6,813 nucleotides of DNA from Candidatus Methanomethylophilaceae archaeon (GTDB lineage: Archaea; Thermoplasmatota; Thermoplasmata; Methanomassiliicoccales; Methanomethylophilaceae): NCBI GenBank assembly GCA_016296195.1, contig JAEDJU010000069.1, positions 1 through 6,813 on the forward strand, in the 5' to 3' direction. A program made the position numbers and the translations under genes. Numbering within the stretch: position 1 is the stretch's first letter; every line of letters begins with the position of its first letter. Of the stretch, positions 1 to 5,560 are shown piece after piece. The notes beneath the pieces were generated by a model that was not told the DNA's origin, made no database searches, and saw nothing but the letters and a program-made list of their open reading frames with translations.

Positions 1-252
1 ACCTTCAACAGCCTGATCATCCTCCCGATGACCTTCCTGTGCGGTACGTTCTTCTCGGTGTCCAGCCTGAGCCCCGTCTTCCAGGCGGTACTGTACTGCC
101 TCCCGTTGACACATGCGAGCGAGTGCATCAGGGCTGCCGCACTTCCGGATTACATCGGTGCCTTCCCATGGATCTCACTGGTGGTGCTGGTCGCCTTCGG
201 AGCCGTGTTCTTCGCCATAGACTACTACCTGCTGAAGACCCGCAAGGTCTGA
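1..252 (+). CDS. ABC-2 type transporter permease, C-terminal fragment
   Basis: The frame is open from the first base of the window and ends at TGA 250-252, leaving 83 residues; the 5' part lies outside. The fragment is strongly hydrophobic. It carries the pattern typical of the last part of ABC-2 (NodJ/DrrB-like) permeases: a membrane segment beginning FNSLIILPMTFLCGTFF, then SLSPVFQAVLYCLPLTHA, a short amphipathic stretch (ECIRAAALP), and a final membrane helix (about residues 57-76) followed by a short basic tail (LLKTRKV). Such permeases form the membrane channel of an exporter powered by a separate ATPase, which would be expected upstream. The substrate cannot be told. The gene is convergent with the nitrogenase-like operon, so no shared transcription is implied. 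The family call rests on recalled pattern only. Confidence 0.75.
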   Translation, partial: TFNSLIILPMTFLCGTFFSVSSLSPVFQAVLYCLPLTHASECIRAAALPDYIGAFPWISLVVLVAFGAVFFAIDYYLLKTRKV

Positions 253-261
253 TGCAGACAA

Positions 262-281
262 CCCGTCCCTCCGGGGACGGG
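262..281 (+). terminator. GC-rich hairpin after the ABC permease gene
   Basis: Bases 262-269 (CCCGTCCC) pair perfectly with 274-281 (GGGACGGG) around a four-base TCCG loop, starting 10 bases after the TGA stop. The downstream sequence is A-rich and then CTTTTC, so there is only a weak T tract. The position and the perfect 8-bp stem suggest a 3'-end or transcript-stabilising hairpin; the termination role is inferred. Confidence 0.5.
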
Positions 282-459
282 GAGAAAACCCTTTTCATTA
301 CTGCTACAAAGAGGCATCATGCCCATCTGATTCATCCAAACGGGGTTCTCAGTTCCTTCTCATACAGATGGTGCCCTCGATAATGATGATCCTACTCTGC
401 GATAACCCGTCTCTGAGTCAACCCACACATCATCCGATACTGGAACCGATGAGACGAAC

Positions 460-489
460 GATACAATAATTGTATCAGGATGATACAAT
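460..489. repeat. Three-armed GATACAAT inverted repeat
   Basis: GATACAAT (460-467), its exact complement ATTGTATC (469-476) and GATACAAT again (482-489) lie in a row. Two alternative structures share the middle arm. One is a 17-bp DNA palindrome centred on A468. The other is a 9-bp hairpin, 469-477 with 481-489, closing on a GGA triloop. The two direct copies are 22 bp apart, about two helical turns. Read on the - strand, the hairpin sits 24 bases beyond TGA 514-516 and is followed by TATTGT, so it may mark the 3' end of the nitrogenase-like operon. The spacing would equally suit a protein-binding site. Confidence 0.6.
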
Positions 490-513
490 CCAAGGATGGA
501 TCAGCAGATTATT

Positions 514-1806
514 TCAGCTTCCCCTTACCCCGTGCATCATCTCGTCCATGATGTACATCACACCCTGCAACCCCTAGACAGGACGGGGGATGATGTCATC
601 CAATCCCAGGGATGAATGACCTATGGGGATGCCGATCCTGCATGAACCGTTGATCTCCATTGTGCATGCGGTCACACCTTCACAGAGGACGACGCCGCAT
701 CCCTCCAACGGCTCCCTCCCGAAGGAACCGCCGTAGTCCACCGATTCCAGGAAGGCCTTCAACGCCTCGGTCTGCTCCGGATCTGCACCGGGATCGACAG
801 CCACCGCCACGGGGGCCATGGCGAGATAACGGTACATCCATTCGGTCAAGGGTCTCACGACGGATGCCACACCCGCCACCGAGAAGGTCATACCCTTCAT
901 GCGGAGGGCGTTGTACTTCATACCCGCCAGCTTGTCCCTGATCCTGGATTCCGTCCTTTCGATCTCTGACAGAGGGACGGAGGGATCGCGACCCGTCTCG
1001 GAAGCTATCGTCTCCACCCAACAGCGGATGGCATCGAAACCCACCGGGGCACCCATGGGTGATGATATCACACGTATCCCCCTCGACTCGTAATAATCGG
1101 ACAGGCCGGAACAGGCCTCGGGACACACCACGACGGCATACTCCGCATTGACGGACCTCCTCAGATCCTCTATGGATGCCCCGGCACCAGGAGCGCACAT
1201 CACGTGCAACCCCATCGACTCGATCATCTCGGACAGCTCGTCTCTGGCGTACATCCAATCCTTGTCGAGAATGGTCAACCCCAGAAGGATCACACCGCCC
1301 TCCTCCACATCCTCCCTCACCGGATCCAGATGCTCCATGATCGCGGCAAGGGTGTGACCGTAACATGGTGCCATGGGCATTGATACGAGGGATTCGTCCA
1401 TGTAGATGGCCCTGTCACCCATCTCCCTCTCCATGATGGCCTTCTCATGGTTGTCACCTATCAACGCCGCTCCGGGGGAGTTGATTATGACCACCAGAGA
1501 TGGCTCCTTGGAGTCCAGGACACCCAACCCCTCCTCCACCTTGTAGTAGGCACCGTTGATGTAATCGTACTCGTCGAGATAGGTTGCGGGAACCCTAGGA
1601 TAACCGTTGAAGTACGGGATACAGTAATCCTCATCCATCTCACCGGTGAGACGCGGGAAGACGGCGGTGGAATGGACCATCAGCCTGACCCTGCATCCTC
1701 CGGGACCGTGCAGGAATGCGACGGCATCCTCTATGCTCTCGACGGCCATTATCGCACCGTCGAACCCATCCGGCATGGTCCTCACAGTCTCAACCCCCTC
1801 TTCCAT
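514..1806 (-). CDS. Nitrogenase-like component 1, NifK/NifN-type subunit with in-frame UAG (predicted pyrrolysine)
   Basis: Predicted partner subunit of the NifH-NifD fusion encoded just upstream; together they would form a nitrogenase-like reductase. The family fold shows in the AVESIEDAVAFLHGPGGC block (C38), DYINGAYYKVEEGL (about 81-94, matching the FGG...L block), NSPGAALIGDN (109-119), PMAPCYGHTL (144-153) and the C-terminal RIGIPIG (390-396). C38 aligns with beta-Cys95 of NifK. The other two beta cysteines are absent: the first region has MPDGF (near D13), and IGD is preceded by P111 instead of Cys. Naive translation stops at TAG 574-576 after 410 residues. The next 19 codons, up to TGA 514-516, encode GLQGVMYIMDEMMHG plus four residues, matching the conserved end of NifK/NifN proteins. 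I therefore extend the gene to 430 residues. The start overlaps the fusion gene by 25 bases (coupled translation). M11 (1774-1776) is an alternative start with its own GAGG. The substrate is unknown. Confidence 0.85.
574..576 (-). other. In-frame UAG codon, predicted pyrrolysine (residue 411)
   Basis: The - strand reads CCC CGT CCT GTC TAG GGG TTG. Coding resumes at once and runs 19 sense codons to TGA 514-516, with codon choice like the rest of the gene (ATC, GAC, GAG, TAC). The peptide after the TAG resembles the terminal helix GYEGAMQIL of NifK. Methanomassiliicoccales are known to encode pyrrolysine with UAG and to use UAG rarely as a stop. No other gene end in the window uses TAG. There is no pyl gene here to prove decoding. 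Confidence 0.7.
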
Positions 1807-3929
1807 CCTTCCTCAGCCGGAAGGCGCATGATGTTCTCCAGATACTCCGCATAACGCAATGTTGGTTCCACACCCAGTCCCACCTTGGTGAAGCGTGCGA
1901 ACCTGCATCTCCCTGTGACATGACGTGCGATGTCGCTCACGAGCAGGTCCGGACCCAATGAATCGAGATCCGATGACAGCATCTCGTCGGTGTAATCCTC
2001 AGTGACCAGGTCGACATGTCTCGTGACCGCCCTCATGACCTTCCTCCTGGGATTCGGAGAGACACCGACCCTTACGATGTCCGCACCGAGGTCCCGGAGG
2101 AGATCGATCAGCCAGTCTATGTTGTTGTTCATCTTGTTCACCAGGATGATCCTCTTGCCGGAGAACCTGTCCCTATGCGACGATACGAAGGAATCGTAGA
2201 GTCCCTGGACCCTGAGGATCTCCTGCTTCGCCTCATCCCTGCGGTCCATCCTCTCCCCCAGGGCGTCCAGCCACTCCTCGTAGCTGTACAGTCCCACCGG
2301 GATCGCATGGAGGAACGGTTCCCTCCCAGTCCTCCTGCGGATGATTTCGGCGAGCTCCCTGCTCTGGGGCGTGTCACTGACCATCATGTCTATGGATGCC
2401 CTGCAGTAATCCACGATCCTGTCGGAGGATGTCTCGTCCAGGAACCTGCAGTTCTCCCTGAGACCGAACCTGGACAGCATCTTCGTCAGTGAATCGAGGT
2501 TCTCCCTGGAATGGAGGTCGAAGAAGGATGTCCCCATCAGGTTCACCAGACCCTCCTCCGGTACGACGGATGTGTCGATCATGTCGGCTATGGACTCGGC
2601 GGCCATCATGTAACCGTCCGTGTACTCCCCTTGGATATCACCGTCTGCGGGGATGTAATCGATACGGACCTCCGGATGTTCTGATGAGAACCTGTCGATC
2701 AACGTTCCGCAATCATCTCCGATTATACCGGGCATGCAGGTGGTGACAACGGCGATCCTCCTCGAACCGGAGGATATAGCATCATCCAACGCATCCTCGA
2801 GGAGACGGTTTCCTCCGAATATGGAAACGGTGTCGTCCATACAAGTGCAGACCAGATTGTGATACGGTCTCACCTGGAACAGATCCTTCTGGTACAGGTC
2901 CAGGACGGCCTTGTTCCTGGAAGTGTCCATCATGTACATGCAGCTGACCGGCCCGTGGAGTATCACCTTCACGTCGTTCATCTTCAGATAAGCCGCGACG
3001 GCACCGTATGCCGCACAGGAGCTCATCACCCTCGTCTCCCTGATGGATGTGCGATGCTGACATCCCGTGCAACCGATTCGTCCCGAGACCTTCCCGGTGC
3101 CGGGACGTATGGGCCTTCCGGCCGCGAGATCTGATAACTGATCATCATCCAGCGGATGCGGGTTGACGGCAACCCTATCACCGTCTCTGACCTCGACTAT
3201 CCTCCTGGCGATGGAATCGATCCTGTCGGACAGTTCGGAATCGGGGAACATCTCCCTCACGGTGTGACCGTTGGCCTCCGCCTCCGCGAAGGTCCTGTCC
3301 CTGGGGATGACGGCTATGACATCCACGCCGGTCGCCTCGGCGAACCTGGAGACCATCTCATCCTCCCTCTCCACACCGCGGGAGTTCTGTATGATGCCGA
3401 TGACACGGGGTTTTCCCGTATCAAAGTTGGATATCCCCTTCATGATGTTGTTCGCAGCGTACAGGGACATGAACTCCCCGGAGGTCACCAGTATGACCCC
3501 GTCTGCGTACTCCCCTCTGAGGGGGACCGCGAATCCTCCGCACACCACATCACCGAGGACATCGTAGATCCTCACATCGGTGGGCAGGGAATCGGCACCC
3601 AGTTTCCTCAGGGTGTCGAACGTCGTCAGGATACCGCGTCCAGCACATCCTATGCCGGGTTCCGGACCTCCTGCCTCCGCACACAGGACACCTTCAGATC
3701 CCACGACGATTACAACCTCCAACCTCCTCTTCCCGAGGGGAACGGTACGGACATAATCGAGGACGGTGGTCTGCGACCTCCCGCCCAGCAGGAGACGGGT
3801 GGAATCGTGCTTCGGGTCGCATCCGACCTGCAGGACCTTGAGACCCATTCCCGCGAGGGCTACCGAGATGTTGGCGGACATAGTGGATTTTCCGATACCG
3901 CCCTTTCCATAGACTGCGACCTGATACAT
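1782..3929 (-). CDS. NifH-NifD fusion: nitrogenase-like reductase joined to component-1 alpha-type subunit
   Basis: A 715-residue single chain. Residues 1-260 are a full NifH-type iron protein that would hydrolyse ATP and pass electrons from a [4Fe-4S] cluster. They contain Walker A GKGGIGKST (8-16), VGCDPKHDST (35-44), GGPEPGIGCAGRG with cluster ligand C95 and R98 at the ADP-ribosylation position, DVLGDVVCGGF with ligand C130, and SGEFMSLYAANNI. After a linker with an extra CxxC (C287, C290), residues 295-715 are a NifD/NifE-like subunit. This part has SSCAAYG (C305), HGPVSC (C330), IFGGNRLLEDAL (370-381) and TTCMPGIIGDD (C398), matching NifD Cys62, Cys88 and Cys154. The C-terminal domain (about 600-690) has a Rossmann-like IILVNKMNNN start but no FeMo-cofactor Cys or His at the expected places. 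The start at 3929 follows AGGTG at an 8-base gap, with TAA in frame upstream. NifH and NifD are usually separate genes, and nothing indicates a frameshift. The substrate is unknown. Confidence 0.93.
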   Translation of the reverse strand: MYQVAVYGKGGIGKSTMSANISVALAGMGLKVLQVGCDPKHDSTRLLLGGRSQTTVLDYVRTVPLGKRRLEVVIVVGSEGVLCAEAGGPEPGIGCAGRGILTTFDTLRKLGADSLPTDVRIYDVLGDVVCGGFAVPLRGEYADGVILVTSGEFMSLYAANNIMKGISNFDTGKPRVIGIIQNSRGVEREDEMVSRFAEATGVDVIAVIPRDRTFAEAEANGHTVREMFPDSELSDRIDSIARRIVEVRDGDRVAVNPHPLDDDQLSDLAAGRPIRPGTGKVSGRIGCTGCQHRTSIRETRVMSSCAAYGAVAAYLKMNDVKVILHGPVSCMYMMDTSRNKAVLDLYQKDLFQVRPYHNLVCTCMDDTVSIFGGNRLLEDALDDAISSGSRRIAVVTTCMPGIIGDDCGTLIDRFSSEHPEVRIDYIPADGDIQGEYTDGYMMAAESIADMIDTSVVPEEGLVNLMGTSFFDLHSRENLDSLTKMLSRFGLRENCRFLDETSSDRIVDYCRASIDMMVSDTPQSRELAEIIRRRTGREPFLHAIPVGLYSYEEWLDALGERMDRRDEAKQEILRVQGLYDSFVSSHRDRFSGKRIILVNKMNNNIDWLIDLLRDLGADIVRVGVSPNPRRKVMRAVTRHVDLVTEDYTDEMLSSDLDSLGPDLLVSDIARHVTGRCRFARFTKVGLGVEPTLRYAEYLENIMRLPAEEGWKRGLRL
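1807..1814 (-). promoter_or_regulatory. Ribosome binding site supporting the NifK/NifN-like start at 1806
   Basis: On the - strand GAGG (1814-1811) precedes the ATG at 1806 by four bases, and an in-frame TGA (1815-1813) excludes any earlier start. A second GAGG (1783-1780), formed inside the upstream stop codon region, lies three bases before the M11 ATG. The start is therefore slightly uncertain by ten codons. Confidence 0.5.
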
Positions 3930-3937
3930 GTGGGGAA

Positions 3938-3942
3938 CACCT
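3938..3942 (-). promoter_or_regulatory. Ribosome binding site of the NifH-NifD fusion
   Basis: AGGTG on the - strand (3942-3938), complementary to the 3' end of archaeal 16S rRNA, eight bases before the ATG at 3929. It decides this start together with the in-frame TAA at 3950-3948. Confidence 0.6.
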
Positions 3943-3974
3943 GGGGGTTAATCGCCTGATGTCGTATTAATAGA

Positions 3975-3990
3975 TTGGATGTATCATCCT
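3975..3990 (-). promoter_or_regulatory. Candidate operator upstream of the nitrogenase-like promoter
   Basis: The - strand reads AGGATGATACATCCAA, immediately upstream of the TATA element. The same sequence with one extra A occurs at 477-493 on the + strand, inside the three-armed repeat beyond the operon's 3' end. An inverted TGATACAT also covers the fusion's start codon (3922-3929). Agreement over 16 of 17 positions in two non-coding sites suggests a binding site; the regulator is unknown. Confidence 0.4.
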
Positions 3991-4030
3991 ACTACCTCTC
4001 CGACACAGGGGTCTGCTTTTTCAGATATGA

Positions 4031-4987
4031 ATGGGATACACGTTCATGAAAGCCGGAACCGCAGCGAGGCTGCTGAACCTGGCCGTGGCGATCGCGATCG
4101 CACTGATCGTGCTCGTTCCGGCGGCCCAGTCGATCCTCGAGAATGATATGCAGTTACCGGAGATGGGAACCCAGGCTGTGTACGACCTCGGACTGATGGA
4201 TGAGGATTCATTGGAGGACAACCTGGAGAGGGCCGTCTCCGGAAGGACCGGATGCACGGTCGAATACGGTTCGGAGAAGGCGGATATCACCGGCTCCGAC
4301 CTCACGACCCTGTCCAAGACGATCATCGACAGCGGCGCTGAGATTGCCACCGTGAGAGGTCCGGACGGGGAGATACTGGTCCAGGAAAGGATAGATTACC
4401 GTAACGACCTGATCGTCGGATTGGCCACCGGGGTCCAGATGCCCGGCATGGCGGGATCCGTCACCAGGATGGACCTCAGCACCCGCCTCATCAGTGAGGA
4501 TGGGAAGGTGGACATGTTCGTGAGGGGATACGGTAACGGAAACCCCGATGAGATAGGTGCCGTGTGCGTCATACCCCTGATCGTGTACAACATCGCCGCA
4601 GGATACGGATGCAACATGGGACAGGTCGTATCCCTGGACTACGAGAGTATGGCCACCATCGACATCGATATCGGAATCAAGAATTCCCTGAAGGATGGAT
4701 GCACATACTCGGTATCGAAGGTCGACGGCATCGACATCATCACCGTCTCAGACTGTTCATACGATTGGTCGGGCACCGCCAGGATCGGTGATGTGGAGAT
4801 AACCTGCCTGTACACCGACATGTGTGCCATGACCATGAGCTGCACCGGCAGCATCGCCGATGCCCTGGAGAGGGCACTGGTCGACGGATGCCTCACCATC
4901 ACCCTCGGAGACGGTGAATACAAGATGGATGAGACGCTGTCATCATCGTTCATCTCCGCAATCAGGACCATGGAGGAGACCCCATGA
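4031..4987 (+). CDS. Membrane-anchored Cys-rich protein of unknown function
   Basis: I do not recognise a family. The 318-residue protein starts with a short segment containing K7 and R13, then one hydrophobic helix (about 14-33, ending VLVPAAQS) that acts either as an uncleaved anchor or as a signal peptide. The remaining roughly 285 residues are acidic and probably lie outside the membrane. Nine cysteines (75, 179, 194, 224, 242, 259, 265, 271, 287) suggest disulfides or metal binding. An internal similarity links SLEDNLERAVSGRTGCT (60-76) with SIADALERALVDGCLT (274-289). A weaker third copy is KDGCTYSV (221-228). A TGA lies directly before the ATG at 4031, so the start is either there or at M6 (4046); no strong ribosome site separates them. 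It is the first gene of a three-gene operon, divergent from the nitrogenase-like pair, and its stop overlaps the next start (ATGA). Confidence 0.8.
   Translation: MGYTFMKAGTAARLLNLAVAIAIALIVLVPAAQSILENDMQLPEMGTQAVYDLGLMDEDSLEDNLERAVSGRTGCTVEYGSEKADITGSDLTTLSKTIIDSGAEIATVRGPDGEILVQERIDYRNDLIVGLATGVQMPGMAGSVTRMDLSTRLISEDGKVDMFVRGYGNGNPDEIGAVCVIPLIVYNIAAGYGCNMGQVVSLDYESMATIDIDIGIKNSLKDGCTYSVSKVDGIDIITVSDCSYDWSGTARIGDVEITCLYTDMCAMTMSCTGSIADALERALVDGCLTITLGDGEYKMDETLSSSFISAIRTMEETP
4972..4978 (+). promoter_or_regulatory. Ribosome binding site of the four-helix membrane protein gene
   Basis: GGAGGAG lies inside the end of the preceding gene, five bases before ATG 4984. That start overlaps the upstream TGA as ATGA, which indicates translational coupling. 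Confidence 0.7.
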
Positions 4988-5559
4988 GCAAGGAGAGGAA
5001 AATGGAGAAGGATGCGAGGAGACGTCGCGACAGCATCGCCCGCGGTGTCGGTACGATGATCCTCTCGTTCATCGGATACATAGCCGTCCCATACCTCATC
5101 CAATGGTATGTCTACCCCATGGTGCCGGAGGGGATCGAACTGGAGGGATTCTCAAAGCTCCTGGACAGATGGGTCCTTGGAGGAGTCCCCATAATGATCG
5201 TGTCCCTGTTCGTGGGATACTTCGGGATCGGGAGCAGGGGATGGCTGGCATCATCCATCATCCACGGCCTGCTGAGGATAGGATGGGTACTGTACCTGAT
5301 GAACTTCGGAGACCTCACCGGACTGTTCGCCATGGAGGACGATAACGGATGGCAGAGGATCGACATCGTCATCCACGGATTCATGTACCTCATGGTCGCA
5401 GAGAGGCTGCTGAAGCTCCTGATCATATACGGTGATTACAGGGACAACAGGTCCGCATACCTAAACGGTGGTGATGAACCCGCCCGCAAAGGGAAGGGCA
5501 AGAGGAAGAACGAACCGCCGTCATCGGACGGTATCAGAGTGAAGGGGAGGTACAACTGA
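4984..5559 (+). CDS. Four-helix membrane protein of unknown function
   Basis: A 191-residue protein that I cannot assign to a family. It begins with a very basic cytoplasmic stretch (KDARRRR, 9-15). Four hydrophobic segments follow at about 21-44 (ending WYVYP), 63-83, 87-108 and 126-149. The tail is hydrophilic and strongly positive (ARKGKGKRKN, 167-176). By the positive-inside rule both ends would be cytoplasmic. It has no cysteine and no visible catalytic motif. It overlaps the Cys-rich gene by four bases and is followed after one base by the next gene, so the three are very likely co-transcribed. It may form a membrane complex with the upstream anchored protein, which is inference from gene order only. 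Translated codons resemble those of its neighbours (frequent AGG, GGA, ATC), with no sign of recent transfer. Confidence 0.8.
   Translation: MSKERKMEKDARRRRDSIARGVGTMILSFIGYIAVPYLIQWYVYPMVPEGIELEGFSKLLDRWVLGGVPIMIVSLFVGYFGIGSRGWLASSIIHGLLRIGWVLYLMNFGDLTGLFAMEDDNGWQRIDIVIHGFMYLMVAERLLKLLIIYGDYRDNRSAYLNGGDEPARKGKGKRKNEPPSSDGIRVKGRYN
5544..5550 (+). promoter_or_regulatory. Ribosome binding site of the four-Cys protein gene
   Basis: GGGGAGG near the end of the membrane protein gene, ten bases before ATG 5561. It sets this start one base after the upstream TGA. Confidence 0.6.
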
Positions 5560-5560
5560 G

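Larger units (their letters stand above)
253..513. other. Intergenic region between convergent genes
   Basis: This 261-base gap lies between the ABC permease stop and the TGA that I take as the true end of the nitrogenase-like operon. It holds a GC-rich hairpin just after the permease gene (262-281) and an AT-rich three-armed inverted repeat (460-489). The stretch 300-455 shows no tRNA-like fold and no open frame with a ribosome site that I would defend. It is lower in GC than the flanking genes. Confidence 0.7.
3930..4030. promoter_or_regulatory. Divergent promoter region with palindromic TATA element
   Basis: This 101-base gap separates the two divergent operons. TATTAATA (3965-3972) is a perfect palindrome and could serve as an archaeal TATA box in either direction. 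On the - strand it lies 36 bases from the ATG at 3929, allowing a short leader with AGGTG (3942-3938). On the + strand it lies 59 bases before ATG 4031, allowing a leader of about 30-35 bases. A repeated motif abuts it at 3975-3990. The + side has only a weak ribosome site (AGGGG about 20 bases upstream). Transcription start points are inferred. Confidence 0.55.

Noticed and set aside
39..383. Open frame running from the ABC permease gene into the gap
   Set aside because: It starts within the permease gene in another frame, has no ribosome site and is rich in Pro, Arg and His, as expected of a chance frame.
253..513. tRNA, CRISPR or riboswitch in the gap
   Set aside because: No cloverleaf, no regular repeat-spacer series and no recognisable riboswitch core; only the two hairpins described.
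549..560. Perfect 12-base palindrome TGATGTACATCA shortly after the UAG, as a pyrrolysine insertion element
   Set aside because: As RNA it can form only a four-pair stem, and pyrrolysine insertion does not strictly require such an element. I treat it as coding sequence.
574..1806. The partner gene as a simple 410-residue protein ending at TAG, or as a pseudogene
   Set aside because: The conserved tail and normal codon use beyond the TAG favour read-through, and there are no other lesions in the gene. A recent nonsense mutation cannot be fully excluded.
514..3929. Assignment as CfbC-CfbD, the F430 biosynthesis reductase
   Set aside because: CfbD works as a homomer of about 350-400 residues with a separate CfbC. 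Here there are two unlike component-1 subunits and a fused reductase, and no other cfb gene is near.
514..3929. Assignment as a true N2-fixing nitrogenase
   Set aside because: FeMo-cofactor ligands and two of the three beta P-cluster cysteines are not seen, and no nifB, nifE or nifN gene is adjacent.
3156..3959. Long + strand open frame opposite the NifH domain, and similar antisense frames at 2016-2492, 680-1366 and 5534-6094
   Set aside because: They lie wholly or mostly antisense to, or in another frame of, clearly conserved coding sequence, have no family features and have a composition typical of shadow frames.
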